This document shows, in pieces, positions 11,105 through 23,881 of a stretch of DNA of 64,000 bases. Position 1 is the first letter of the stretch; each line of letters opens with the position of its first letter. Source of the stretch: Bisporella sp. PMI_857 (lineage: Eukaryota > Ascomycota > Leotiomycetes > Helotiales > Helotiaceae); the NCBI GenBank assembly GCA_021307315.1, contig JAJSPD010000023.1, positions 62,001-126,000 of the forward strand, read 5' to 3'. The notes under the pieces were generated by a model. The model saw nothing but the letters and a program-made list of their open reading frames with translations, had not been told where the DNA came from and did no database searches. The position numbers and the translations under genes are program-made.

Positions 11105-14100
11105 GGCTGGTTGGCTTGTTTCGCAGCGGATGTGGCTCGAGGGGAAGAGTAGATGGAAGATGTTTTTAACTTTGAAAGGATATCTTCATTATATATGATC
11201 GAGACTAGGGCTCGGCTCAAATTTCAAGACTAAAATTAAATTATCTGCCTGAACATCTACTGCTGACCTACTCACGGCCTCGTCGTGTACTCAGGCCAGT
11301 GAAACCGCGAGGATAAATTCTGAGTATGCTTGCCAAATGCGTATATCTAGTTAACGACAGCCAAATGTAAGGAGCGGATGCACGGTCGGGGTCGTGAGAG
11401 GTCAGTGCTAGTTTACAGCCTCCATAAGCCGCTTTCAGCAAACTAACTACCCTAAGCGATGACTTCTCAAATTATAATAGCTGCCAACTCTTTACAAACA
11501 ATATCCGAGTCTCTTTCCTTGTAATCCTTATAACGCCGTTACCCCTCCTCAAAAGTGATCCTGTGCAACATAAAAGCCCAGCCACTTGAAGATCAAGGAC
11601 CGCCAAGATCTGTGGGTTACATGCCTCCCGCTAGTTCCCGCTCATGCATGAGTCTATATCAAGAACCTCGCGAATCTGGGCTATAGCTCCACTTTTACCG
11701 CGATGGTGGGATGAAAAGCTCCGATGCGCAGATGAGGCTCTGATATGCTTTTTATTTTATTTTTTCCACTTGGGTAATGCGTAAATGATTTCTCGGCGAT
11801 CGTTGTTCAAGACTGAAAAGGAGAAATTGACCCTAATTGTCAACTTCTCAACAACATCAACACTCTTCTTGCAAACGAAAGGAGAGAGGTGGCTAAAAAA
11901 TAACAGGGTATCTCCAAGGGCACAAACTAACGAAATAAATCACAATGATCAATGTTAAACCCACCAGCGTGCCAATGACTTATTCAAATGCCGCAACCTC
12001 CAAATATTTCTGCCCACCCAAGGAAACAAACTCTCATATCATGCGTTCATACCGCTAAAAGCCAAGAGCCAATAAAATATAGCCAAAGCGGAGTCAAACC
12101 TAGATGACTGCCCATCCAATAGGCAATGCATCCTACCCTTCTGCACATGCTCCGCTAAAACGCACCTCCCATCCAACCAATCCGTCGATACCCCAGCGAA
12201 GCTCTGCAGAAAGCGCGAACATATCAAGTGCAGAGGGCTGCGTACACAGTTGGTATGGTGGAGCAACCGGCGCTGAAGAGAGATGATAGGGTAAATAGGG
12301 AAGGACGAGAAGGTTGGTGGAGTGGAAGGAGATGGAGGTTAGTGATGAATGGGAGAAGGGCGATGGAGGCTGAACTTTGGTATGGAGGAAGGGATTATGA
12401 GATGTTGAGCAGTTTTTAGGAAAGTAAATTGGTGGAGCTATGAGCATGAGATGTGACGTTTGGGAGGATGGGAATGTGGTAATAGTATAAGGCTAAGGAA
12501 GGAAGCAGGAAGTGGAATTATGAGGGGGGATATGGTCTTGTTACATCATGGGTTAGATGCCTCTACTTAGAAGTCGGTGGTATAGACAGACCCGTTAGGC
12601 TAATAAACCATCTTTTCCAAGCAGGAAGTATCATAAGTAACATCAAAATATTTTTTTTTAGTATTGTAACCGTGTTTAAACTGTGCTGTGCTGTGACGAG
12701 GCAGTTCTGCATCCATACCGATTAGTCGCCCACCACTTCTAGATTGCGGCTTTCACGAATGGCACTCAAAGACCTCAAAGGGGGAGGGGGCCTCTTGGTC
12801 CATAGCTTGGACTCTGAAGATGCACTGATATTATGCTCCATGGCTTACTTCAATGGTATTCAATTAAAAAGCAAAGTCATGTATCGTTTTAATATGTCAT
12901 TAGTTCAATCAATAGGTACCAGTGCTGGCTCTACTTTGAGCCCCTCACGAACACAGATGATGATTCTTGTAAGTGGGATGGTCAATCTGGTGCTTGTAGC
13001 TCATTGGGCAGAATGACAATTGCAAGTGCCGTGGTTTATGCTTTTTATCTAATACTCCGAAACCATTTGATCTGGGATGAGGCGGTAAAGACTTTGGGAG
13101 TGATTCAGCTTCGGTGTCTATCCTCATGATGTAATGGAGAAAGTGCATAGGAGCCCCGGAAGTATATGAGAAAGATCATGCCGGCAATGAAGCATGCGAA
13201 AAAGTTCGTGCTTGTTGCAGCAGCATTTTCAGGGGTGAAAAACTCAAAACTGTTCTCAGTTGATCCACTGCAAAGTTGGACTACGGCAAATACTTTGTAA
13301 GATCTCTCCACCAGGACAACGAAGCTATTGCGCAGGTCCAGCACCAGCAAAACAAAACAAAAAATTGTGCTGGTCGTCAAGGTGTCCAATCCCACCTCCC
13401 ACCTATGAAGTGTACTTCTACCAATCAACCCCGCCGCAACTTGCTTTGGTATTGAAACACAAGTCTGTGCGGTTTGCAGCATAAATGCATATTGAAAGGC
13501 TCTTTATATGAGAAACACGAAAAATAGAGATCCCGAAGCTCGGAACTTCCGGAAGCTTCAACAACGGAGGCCAAGTTTTGCCCCTATATATAAACAGAAA
13601 AGCATCCCACCTCAACAAGACCATCCAAGACAACAAACAAAATTACACAAGACACAAGTCTTGGAAGCGCATCTAGAACCCCTCAGGCGGGAGCAGCGGG
13701 TGCCATCCGCGGTGCATTCCCCCATCTTGATCTGCTCTTGTGTGTTTGCATTGGCAGGGCGATGTCTCAGCTTAACCCAAGATGACGGATCTCACCCCCA
13801 TTTTTGTCGACCCGCGTCTTATGCAGACATATAAAGCTGGCGTCTCCAGTTGGATGGAGCAACCTTATTTCTACTTCACCTCATGCTGTCCGTCCGCCTC
13901 TGTTCTCTGTCTTGTTCCTCTTGCTGATGTTTGACACAGAAACCATTCCAACCTTTTTTTTTCATGGTTGGCACCTGACATCACGAGACGTCACGGGTTG
14001 GTGCTTCCACGTGACGGGACTCTTTGGCCATGCAAGGAAAGCGCTTCCCAGGTCAGATTGCCACCACCTATCTCATCACCATCGTCATTTCAGTCACAGA

Positions 14101-16276
14101 GGATCAACGGGATATGCATGAAACGTTCACTTCCTGCTTTGCGCGCTTGCTCATCACTTCAAGTTTTTTAGTCTCCTCTTTTTTTCACTCCGCCACTTCT
14201 TGGCCGTCTATTCTCCATTTACTCTCCGCGCCGTTTTCGGGGGAATCTGATCTGGTCTACTTAGTGGCCAACCCTTGATCCTCGTTCCCGTTTGCTGTTT
14301 ACGAATTAAGTCCAGCGGTCTATTTTCCTTTGGATAGACCTTGGGAACCAGATCGGCAGTTCGATCAAGGCAATTGTTGTTGTTGCATTTCCGAGTGTGC
14401 ACTTCCTTACCTCAGGTAACGGAGTATTCTCGGCGGAGCAGATACCTACAAACGGTGAGTGCTCCTCCTCATCATGCTGTACGATGACGGAAAGACATCA
14501 CCGTTTTCACTATTCTACGTGGTATTCATACGGTAAGGAGCACAGCGCGCACAAAGTTCCCTCCATGCGGAAGTTGTACCGCGTGACGGGTTCTGCCCTG
14601 CCGATGTTTTCCCAGTAGTTCTCTAGTGTTTGACAGGGGGGGAGGGTTCATCGCATTTTACTGGTCCAAAACAGCGGAAACAACACCGGCCGAGACATGC
14701 CTATCGCCTATCTGACTATCATTACCATGATGTGATAGGTTCGCGTACAGATATCGGCATTTGAAACGCCATGATTGGCCGAGAGGCGCTTTCTAATGCC
14801 GATCTTTGTGCGGCGAAATGGCCGACGTCAGATTTTTGATACAGCAGGTGCAAAGGAAGAGAAAAAAAAAAAGGCTGGCGTCGGCCTCTGCTTATTCCCT
14901 CGCAGAATTGACGGACATCGGACCCGAGGACTCACTCAACACGATAAGACCAGTCAACTATGAATGAGGGGAGAGAGATAAAAGAGAAAGAGGGGGAGGG
15001 GACCCTTTCTCTCAATCGGAGATTGGGTCTGACGAATACTGGAAATGAGCGGGAAATAAAGCATTATCATCCCCCCCCCCCAGCCCAGCCAGAAAGAGAG
15101 GACCATTATCAGATCACAATTGACGAATCTATGAATCGATAAATGAATGATTTTTGAACGATAAGGGCGGTGTTGCGGGCGAGCTGGGCTTGTCTGGCTG
15201 GCGGGCAACTTTTGAAGCAGGTATAGGCATATTTAGCAGGAGCAGGAGCAGGCGCAGGTATAGGCACGGCTGAGGGCCTGTATTAATAATACTACTTGAT
15301 AGAGGGGGGGAATGATGGATATTCCAACACGTAGAAGAATTCCGCCCATTACGAATAATTTTTGGTGGGATGCAACTTTTTGGTACGAGAGTAACAAGAG
15401 GAGGGGTAATCGCTGCCCAAAAACAGGGGTCTTGAGTGGATGCCGTTATTGCCGTAGTGGGAAAGGTGCAGGAACTGTGTGGGGGTTACCATCCAAGATC
15501 AAGAACCTCCAATCAACATTCAGCCTGAAATCAGCCTGTTGCTATGATCCAACCAGATAGATCATATTCAGTATGGATTCCTAGATAGGAAATTCGATTC
15601 GAGGACAGTGTGGTAGGAAGGAGAGGGTCGGTGGAGGCAGTGACAGGGGAGAGCTTGAAGATTGGTGTCACCGAATGGCCCAAGTGTTGGCTATGCGCGC
15701 GCCCTTCGTAAGCGTGGGAGAGGGTCCTCCAGGATGGGTCACTTTTCCATATTGAAACCCCAAGCACTGGGTAAAACTACTTAACTGACTGACTACTGAA
15801 CATTGCAGTACAAAGCAGTAAAGTCCCCCTAGTCCCAAGTCCACAGTATCTGATGTCGCTAAACTCCTTCTGGTACGAGGCGGCGGACTTGGACGCCGTC
15901 GTTCATCAACCCGCCAAGTGTTCTCATGAGTAATGTACACCGTTAGAACGCGCCAACCGCCAGTCGTCCAACACACAAACAGGAGAATTCTTGAACAAAA
16001 AAGTGCATGCATGCTTCATCCATGCCCGCTTTATGACGGCGCGGCGGCCATGCATCAAATGCACGCTTGCTCCCCCCCGATCATCGGCTGCTACTGTACT
16101 AGTAGAACAATTGGTAAGACGCTCTAGCAACTGATATACTACTACAGGACCCCAACATCTCGACCCCTCTTCTCCATTCTGCAATCGAAGCTTTGAACAA
16201 GACTTCCAAGTCCCATGCTTGACTATTACATCCTCCATCCTGACAAGCCACAAGAACTAGACATTCTTTCGCAATC
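11105..16276. other. Long gene-poor spacer
   Basis: About 5.2 kb without a supportable gene. It contains T- and C-rich tracts (for example 12648-12660, and a run of C at 15071-15080), a short purine repeat of GCAGGA type near 15237-15260, and scattered short frames on both strands. None of these has family signatures or splice-supported extensions. A hydrophobic minus-strand frame at 13482-13105 is open for 125 codons but looks like chance. The last 2-3 kb probably hold the promoter and long leader of the C2H2 gene that follows. Confidence 0.45.
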
Positions 16277-17397
16277 ATGCCTGCCCGCTCAGCATCCATC
16301 TCATCCTCCTCGACAGCAACCTCCAAAGCTCCTAATGACCTCAAGAAGAAGTTTAGCTGCAGCTTCCCCAACTGTGGAAAGTCGTTTTCGCGCTCGGAGC
16401 ATCTCCATCGCCATGCCTTGAACCATAAAGATGGAAACAACACATGCCTGCGCTGCTCCGCGCACTTTAGACGCCGGGATCTGCTTGGTACGCCTTTTTG
16501 TGTGCTCGTGAAGCTAGATTGCATTTCTAACAAAATCCCAAAACAGACAGACATATGGCGCGCCATAAGGAAAAGGATGATGAGGCAGGAGGCGAAGGTT
16601 TAGGTGTTCTAGCTACCAGAAAGAGGCTCTGGAGAGACGCCAATGGCCAAATCGTGAATGCTCGTAGACCATCATACACACAGGAAGGTCCAATCCTCAA
16701 GAGACGCGCTATCAACCGTGTCGAGAAGCGCACATCAAACAAGCATGTTCCCCATAAGATTTCCACCAGAAACACACCTCCATCTTCCGCATCTTCATCA
16801 CTTTCTTCGCCTATGACTTCCCTGGCCACTACTCCTACTATCCCAATGTCCCGCGCTGGCTCTACACACTCCTCTACCATCATTGTTGATTCTAGCTCAA
16901 CAAAATATGAATATCCTGACCCAGAGGAATCGCAGTTCGCGCTTCCGCTATCCTCAGGCGTGCAAAAGCAGGCACATGAATGGCTAGATATTGATACTAC
17001 GCTTCCATCCCCACCACTTTCGGACGAAAGCATTGGGAACTCACCCGCACTTTCAGAATTAGATGGTTTATATGAGGAGTGGCCTCTACAAACACACTCA
17101 CCCTGCCACATCGACACCACCAGTGAAGCATTTGGCATGCGCCCGCACTACGAGCTTCCTCCACTTTCAGGTATTAGCGAGTCACAGTCGGTACCAGTGC
17201 AACAACCATTCCAGACTTTCATGGGTGCCATGGAGACGCTTCCTTATGATGATATTTTCAAGCCAGAGGGAGGAGTCTGGGATTGGCAGCAGTGGAACAG
17301 TCAGGTGCTCATGAGCAGATGCCGGGAGGAGAAGATTGAGCCTGGGTTTGCGGGGGAGATGCTCGGGTTGAGGAGAGGATTTGGCATGGGTGCATAG
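16277..17397 (+). CDS. Two-finger C2H2 zinc-finger transcription factor (353 aa)
   Basis: Exon 16277-16487, intron 16488-16546 (59 nt, donor GTACGC, branch TTCTAAC, acceptor AAACAG), exon 16547-17397. The coding sum is 1062 nt. Two tandem C2H2 fingers sit at about residues 29-75. The first is CSFPNCGKSFSRSEHLHRH...H. The second is C-x2-C-x12-H-x3-H (CLRCSAHFRRRDLLDRHMARH), and its codons are split by the intron. An N-terminal Ser/Thr stretch precedes them. A basic region follows (KRLWRDANGQ, RRPSYTQEGPILKRR). The C-terminal two thirds are Ser/Pro-rich and acidic, as in activation domains, and end in DDIFKPEGGVWDWQQWNSQV. Architecture and length fit the fungal regulators with one pair of N-terminal fingers. 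It is probably a nuclear DNA-binding protein with unknown targets. Confidence 0.85.
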
Positions 17398-19376
17398 AGA
17401 TTACTTTTACATTTTGGGGACGATGAAATTGCATTGCGACGGCGTTGGCATTTTGCTTTGGTTCTGGGGTCAAGGATTTTGGGATTGGGGGGGGGGAATG
17501 GTTATATAGGACGGGGGGCGGGAGTATACCACGAAACTTATATATATGAAAGTATGAGTACAGATAAACAAATACCAGATAGACACCAAAAATTGTCAAA
17601 TATCGCGATCACTTTCTGTGCCTTCCATTTCACCCATCCAACCCATCCCGAAGATTTTCAAGAGTCTCCAAGATTTCCCTCCAAAGTTCAACCATCTTTC
17701 CCAAGATCCAAGCCCTCGGTCAATTCCCAACCGAGGCGGCAACCTCCCCTTCTCCGTCTCCCCCCCTCCCCCTGGTCCTGTGGTGGCCAGCCACAAAATA
17801 AACCCGGACCCGAAGAGAGCATTCCCCACATCGCAAGTCTTCACCCGCGCCAAGCCCCCTCGCCCATTGGACCCCTCTAGGCGAGTTATTCTTGCCCCAG
17901 AAAAAAAAAAAAAAAAAAATACGGATTGGGGAGTTTTTTTTTTTTGAACTCCGTTATGGGGATGTCTTATATAGATTTTTTTTTTTTTTTTTTTAACTCC
18001 GTGTTAAACCGAGGGAGGGAGGCTGTGTTGCGCGATGCAATGCAGCATTGTGCATTATTGTGCATTATTGTGCAGTGCAGTGCACAGCACATTGGGGTTT
18101 TCAATAGTTTTTACTTTTTGGCTCTTGGATTTGACTTTACCGAATTTTTAAATGTTTGGGGTTGTTGAAATGTCGGGATGATCCAAGCTTTTGAGGGTTT
18201 GGGATTGGTAGAGTATGTACCGTGCCTTAGGGGGGAGGGGGGAGGGAGGGTCGGCGTGTGTGTGTGTGTGTATGTATGTGTGTTATCCGAAGTCATATGG
18301 ACATCTTGAATCTAACTATGAAAGCTAAAAAAAAAAAAAATCATAAATCAAGTACCGAGCATTTGGGTTCGAACTATCTTATCTTCATTGAGCTTCCTAC
18401 CACGTTTTTTTTTGTGCACCACTTGCGAACGGCAACGTGTCTCGTTTAGAAGGTTAATATTCGGGAGTTCTTTGTTCTTTGTTTTTTCTGAGGAAAAAAA
18501 GAAAAGGAGAGAGAGAGTTTGGGCTAGAATGTTCCCATCTGCCACACCACGCCCGTGGAGATTTCCCACCCCTCCTCCAACCAAGCGGAACGTAACAAAA
18601 GGAATAAAACATAAAAAAAAACGTAACTCGCCTGCGCCCAAAAAAAAAATCTAGAAGCCTGCCCGCCCCGTTCCCGCATCGGGGAAAAGAGCGCATTCCG
18701 CGCTTTCAGCCGCTGACGCTGACACTAACGCGGGCTGTTTTTGTCTCGTCTTCTTACTTGCAATGTATCAGAACGCAAGTTTGCCTACGAATAGGGTAGA
18801 GTCGGGCGGCTTTGCGGGGACGTCTTTAGGTGGAGCATGTATGTATGTAGGTTTGGTTGGTGGGATGGATGGCGCAATCGCCACGAGGGATTTATTGATT
18901 AGGCGATCGAACGAGCGAAGAGGAATAAACGAACGCTGTCCGTGCGGTGAGTGCGGACCTTGTGCGGAGGATAGCGCCAAGGGGTTCTTTTTTACCGGAT
19001 GTGGTAATTTTGTGGTTGGTGCGTTGGGATGGGGACGATGGCGTATTGAGGCTTTAGATGGTGGTTTGAGGTATAGATGGTGGGTTTCTGACTTGATGGT
19101 GGTGACGTCCTGATGTTGTGTTCTGGTTTGGGAGGAAAAGTGGGAAGGGTTTGTTCTTTGCATGGTTTGATTCGAGTCAGCTTCTGGGTTTTTGGTTTAT
19201 GTCTCTGCTTTAGCCGGGTTATTTACAACTGCCGATGGTTGAAAGGGGGATCAAGGTTAAGCGAGGCTTGCTTAAGGACCAAACTGGTCTGGTGAAAGAA
19301 GGCACTTGCCGTCGCAGTCACAGGTTCTGGTCACATGACAGCTATATCATAATAATCCTCTCCTAATTTAGATTTT
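17398..19376. other. Gene-free spacer rich in homopolymers and simple repeats
   Basis: About 2 kb containing runs of A (17899-17918), T (17935-17945, 17977-17994) and A (18328-18340), a GT microsatellite around 18255-18281, and an imperfect repeat of TGCATTATTG type at 18046-18085. The T runs near 17935 and 17980 are each followed by AACTCCGT, a small local duplication. No gene is supported. The many short frames here are shadows of low-complexity DNA. Confidence 0.6.
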
Positions 19377-20003
19377 CTAGTTAACTTCTAGTCTTCTGAG
19401 ATGTTTCTCTTTCCGTAACCTTATATCAGCACCACCTTGTGAAACTGACGCCTGAGCTAAATTCGTCTGCTTTTCAACCCAGAACCAGAGATCATTTTCC
19501 GACTCTCCGTCATTGACACCTTCAACACTTTCCCATTCATCATCGTCCGTGGTGTTTACACCTTCGCCTTGTCTGCCCTTCTTCTCTCGCATCGTTATGG
19601 TAGCGTTGTTATTCATGGCCGTGTATGAACAACTTTGGCATTCAGCATGATCGCAGTTCTCGCACACCATCATACCAACCGCCTTCTCCGGCACCATCGT
19701 CCTCCTTTTGCAGCAGCAGCAGAAAATCGCCCATGCCAGGTTTACTGGTAGTGAATGTTCTTGAGATGAGTTCTCCTGGACGCGTATATGGGTTCCGTTC
19801 CGTCGCTGAACCACTTCGATTCCTTTCGCAGATTGGCGCTTGCTGCGTGAAATGTGCGACAGGTGAGCCAAGTGAGAAGTTTCTGGGACATCGGCGAGCG
19901 AGGGTTTGTGCGTGATGAAATAGTTCGCGCGACCTGGAAGCTGTGGAAGGCCTGGTAGACCGGTCAAGCTCAGGACGCCGGGAAGTCCATACAGGCATGG
20001 CAT
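19377..20003 (-). CDS. Cys-rich hypothetical protein (208 aa), possible zinc binding
   Basis: A single-exon frame starting at ATG 20003. The middle contains a dense cysteine cluster, WAIFCCCCKRRT followed by MVCENCDHAECQSC, which could coordinate one or two zinc ions in a degenerate ribbon or RING-like fold. The N terminus is Leu/Gly/Pro-rich. The C-terminal third is acidic (NTTDDDEWESVEGVNDGES) and then basic. I do not recognise a named family, although fungal proteins pairing a C-x2-C-x4-C-x2-C block with an acidic tail are common. The absence of stops over 208 codons and the cysteine spacing support a real gene. An alternative is a longer gene with an unrecognised upstream exon. Confidence 0.55.
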   Translation of the reverse strand: MPCLYGLPGVLSLTGLPGLPQLPGRANYFITHKPSLADVPETSHLAHLSHISRSKRQSAKGIEVVQRRNGTHIRVQENSSQEHSLPVNLAWAIFCCCCKRRTMVPEKAVGMMVCENCDHAECQSCSYTAMNNNATITMREKKGRQGEGVNTTDDDEWESVEGVNDGESENDLWFWVEKQTNLAQASVSQGGADIRLRKEKHLRRLEVN

Positions 20004-21418
20004 ATTGATTGTGTCTAAAAACCAGCCGCTTTCTTTACTTGCTTTTGTTGTTGATTATGGTGTATTTTGTAAGCCTTGATTACTTGGTGGGCAATAGCTC
20101 TGCGTTTGAGGTGCTTTACAGTTCTTTTCTTTGATGCTGCGAGAATATATGGATTGCGCATGAAGGCGCTGGAAAGCTGAGAGGTGAAGTTATTTTAAAT
20201 AATCGACGCTGCGACTTTCGTCGATGCAGAATACCAAGGTGGGTGAATTGGAAATTTTATATATATTGATGCTGCATATCATATGTTCGTTCCTCTGTAA
20301 CTCACTATCATCACGCCTCTGGCGAGGCTAAGAATATTCTTTGCTCTGAGCACGGTAAGTATACATACTCGATGACAAGATCAAAACTCCAAAATTCACT
20401 ATCCAAAATTCGCTATCCAAAATTCAGCGTCTTAAGTTTGTCAGCTGTACTCGGTTTTTATCAGAATCCATGCCCGCTTCAAATATCTCCTTCGCGGCAC
20501 GGTCAGCCGGCAAATATACCCATGGACTCTCATAGCCAACTCTTTTCGTTATATAATTTTCTACCCTGCTACTATTTCCCGATAACTCCATAACGAGTAA
20601 CCGACAACTCGCTTGCTCGCTTTGTCGTCCTCCGTTCTACCATATACTTGCATCACACACTGTCTTTATAATTTCACTAACTTCTACCATGAAGGCACCA
20701 AACAGTGTAGGAAAGTACAATATGCAATACATTCCATACAGGGGAATAAGCCATTTAGATTGAACTTTCCGCTACAACAAATCGCATGATTGCCTAAACA
20801 CATGATATTTGCATTTAAAAGTTTAGACTATTCAAAAATAATAAATCATGTGTTTATAATTAGTAAGCTAAATTATATATATTTGGATGCACCAAAATTC
20901 TCCATTTTTTCTCCCGTGCACGAGATACCAACGATTCTAATATATACGGTCAAAATTGTGCGTTTGGAAGCTCTTTACAAGATATGAAGGATTCTGATAA
21001 GTCGATGTTCGATATATCACGAGTTGATACTAGCTCAGGGTTTGCTAGTGGTTTGAGAGTTCTTTAATCCAAGGTGCTCATAGAGTCTGCAAGGAATGAT
21101 TCGCATAAGTGTAATCTCTTTGTAAGTTTAAAAAATGCAACCTAGCTCTTCCCAAACTCCTTGAATATCTATCACCAGTGGCAGCCGTCTGTCCGGGTAT
21201 CGCTATCTAATACAGAATATCGCTTTCCAACAATTTCCATCATTCTGAATGCCTTGTTACATCACCGCCCTCAATCTGAAGCTTGTGTAGTCGTATTCCG
21301 ATCTAAGTTCAACACCGGAACGTCGCCTTCTGCAGCAACGAACACTCTCCCTTCGATGAAACGGCTTGTATACTGCAAACATTAGCCGCTAATTATATTC
21401 AAAAGATTTTCACAAAAC
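20004..21418. other. AT-rich intergenic spacer
   Basis: About 1.4 kb. A small triplicated motif of CCAAAATTC type lies at 20390-20425 and the region is strongly AT-rich around 20790-20900. I see no gene. Confidence 0.5.
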
Positions 21419-23066
21419 TCACATCCAAGTCTCAAATGGCACGCCCCTCCTCTTTCCCCTCGCTCCAGCCACCCAGCCCTCTGGCACAAAGCTCACGCCC
21501 GCCCAACCCCTAAAGAGCTCCCTCCAATAACAAGCCTGCGCCGCAGGCGTCAACGCGCCATCTCGGAATGTCCTTACGCTATTTTCTGCGATCCGTTTCG
21601 CCTTCTCTTGATCCGCCAATAGTTCCAGGACCTTAGATTCCAGGTCGGAGAAGTCATCTTTAATCTCGACGTAGTTTTGGGAGGGGCCGGAGGAGGAGAG
21701 GACCGCGTGATGCGGCTCAATCCAGGTCGGGCGCCGCATGAAGACGACACTGTTGCAGTTTTGTAGGTATTTTCCGCGTCCAGAGTAGCTGCGTCCTACG
21801 CGGGATGGGAGTTAGCGCTTTGTGTTTTCGAAGTGGACAACATTCGCCCTGCAAAAGATATATAGAACGTGAGAGCTGTGACATACCCTCCGTCTGAATC
21901 ACAAACTGATACTGGCAGATCTCTGACGCCTTCAAAACCTTGCCCTCGTCACCGCTAAAAACCTTCGTTGCGGTCGCCCACCTCACCTCTTGCACATCCG
22001 CCCAGTCTTTCCCGCTTGTAATACGCAGTAGCTCCTTCCTCCGCGCATTATTTTTCGTCCAGCCTCTCCACACGAGCTTCCTCTCCTTCTCCTCCCACGC
22101 CCGCTCCGTCTCCGCGATCTGGTCGCGGATCTCCTGGTACGCGCCTACGAGATCCACCGACCAGCTCCAGTACCCGAAGTCGCTCATGATCCATTTCTCG
22201 GGCTGATCTGACGTGCGAGAGAGCGCCCAGACGGTCTTGCCCAGGTGGTCCGGGTCGGCGAAGTCTTCAGCTGCGAAGGAGAATTCGATGTTGGGAACCG
22301 GTTCCGGGGAGGTGATGATGGCGCGGTGGATAGCGTGCAGGATGGCTAGCGAGCGGGTGATCTGGAAATCGCTTCCGAATCTTGCTTCTATGATATACAG
22401 CTATCACTTCGTATTAGTCTGGTTTCTCGTTTAGGTCTTTATGGGATGAGGGATGGACGGTGGTACCTGTTGGTCGTATATGAGGGCGCGGACACCGCCG
22501 TCTTCTTGCCATGAGAGATCTAGATCGGAAGGCGTGACGTTTCCTATGGTTTTTCGATAGGATACGGCTTTATCAATCTCAGTAAAAAGGCCAGGGAAAG
22601 CGGTATTGCATTGTTTTGCGGTAAGTCTGAAGTCTCTGGCGTCTCTAGTAGAGTCAAACAACCATTCTGCTTCTTGGCTTGTGTTCTGAATAGGCTGTGT
22701 TGTAGCTGGTCTTGATGCCCAGAAGTATGGTGGTGTCGGTTTCGGTTTGGAGATTGGCGCACATCCATGTGTGCCGTCGCTGCTAGAGGAACTTGACCCA
22801 CTAGATCCATGAGAGCAGCTTGACGCATGTTTCCCTGGTTTAGGCATTGTCTTCACATCTCCACCACTATTACCTACTGATCCTAGATCTGTCGCAGGAG
22901 CTATGGGTCTTCGGAAAACAGGAATAACATGTCCATGCCCCAAGCCAAAAAGGCCTAAATCAACCAACAATATAAGCACAAATAGAACTAAGAGAATAAT
23001 AATGGACCTGGAAGTTTTGAAGCTGGCATCACGGCAAAAACCTGCCAACTTTCTGTTGAATAACAT
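21419..23066 (-). CDS. GT90 / CAP10-type glycosyltransferase, type II membrane protein (496 aa)
   Basis: Three exons: 23066-22467, 22400-21887, 21795-21419 (introns 66 and 91 nt; branch sites GACTAAT and GCTAAC). The coding sum is 1491 nt. An N-terminal signal anchor (SIIILLVLFVLILLVDLGLFGLG) is followed by a Gly/Ser-rich stem and a CAP10 domain. Recognisable blocks are LIYDQQLYIIEARFGSDFQ, IMSDFGYWSW, VRWATATKVFSG, CQYQFVIQTEGRSYSGRGKY, NCNSVVF and WIEPHHAVL. The domain order matches fungal homologues of the cryptococcal capsule-associated protein family, so a Golgi-resident transferase is expected; donor and acceptor sugars are unknown. In the second intron an earlier CAG acceptor exists, but only the later GCGTAG restores EGRSYSGRG. 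An upstream in-frame ATG at 23126 would add 20 residues; I prefer 23066 because it puts the anchor nearer the N terminus. Confidence 0.85.
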
Positions 23067-23419
23067 GCCAATAATAGTACAGGAAATATCTGTCGTTGAA
23101 GAATGTATATCACAGTAGATGTTCAAAACATGTAAAAGAGAAGATACTATGGCTGCCTACCGAAGATTGTCGTAGGAAGGCTGAGTCAACATGTCATACC
23201 GTGAATCAAACAAATGAAATCAGAGGTTTGGGGTCTGAAAACAAACAGCATTGCACGATACACCCTGGCTTGCTGTGTTTCGACTCCATATGAGATTGCC
23301 TAAGTTGGCCATCCCCCCTTAGGTATCCCAATTGGGAATTTTTGCGAAGCGTTGCGCTATATTGTTCCGAAGATACTATAGCCATTGGACGCATATCTAA
23401 GCCCACACTATTAGCGATA
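23067..23419. other. GT90 upstream region
   Basis: Presumed promoter and leader of the glycosyltransferase gene. No other feature is seen. Confidence 0.4.
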
Positions 23420-23881
23420 TCAAGCGGTGGTTTGCTGCTGCAACATGCATTTAGTTCTGGCTACTACTTGTGTATAAGATCCACTAATACATCTCAAAGA
23501 GAAAGCAACAGCAGGACTCCTTTGCATTTCCAAAATGCTGCACAGAACTGAACCAACATTAAACCATATTATTCGCAAAATTATCCCTTGAATACTTCGT
23601 GGCGGCCTGCGGCAGTTTGTCCTGAACCTGAAGTGTTTGGTATTTCCGGGCCAGCCAAAGCCCCACTTAATCGTAAAGGCCATCCACAGAAACCCATTGA
23701 GCCTGTGGGGTGATACAACGTTAGCGGTTAGCACAGTCACCCTTTCCTGTATAACACAATCAAATATTGGCGGCAGTGCAATCATCACGTAAGCGACAAG
23801 CAAGCCAGATACTGCAACAAAAAATACAACCGCAACATCCCAGACCCTATGAGGCTTTTCTGAGTCTTGTATACGCAGCAC
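23420..23881 (-). CDS. Possible small membrane protein, weakly supported
   Basis: An open frame of 153 codons with one clear hydrophobic segment (VAVVFFVAVSGLLVAYVMIALPPIF) and a second weaker one. I recognise no family. The open frame and the good membrane segment are the only support, and no splice structure or start context stands out. It could be a decayed gene or a chance frame. The flanking sequence up to 24860 contains only short frames. Confidence 0.2.
   Translation of the reverse strand: MLRIQDSEKPHRVWDVAVVFFVAVSGLLVAYVMIALPPIFDCVIQERVTVLTANVVSPHRLNGFLWMAFTIKWGFGWPGNTKHFRFRTNCRRPPRSIQGIILRIIWFNVGSVLCSILEMQRSPAVAFSLRCISGSYTQVVARTKCMLQQQTTA

Noticed and set aside
13105..13482. 125-codon minus-strand hydrophobic frame
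   Set aside because: No family, no start context and overlapping frames of equal length on the other strand.
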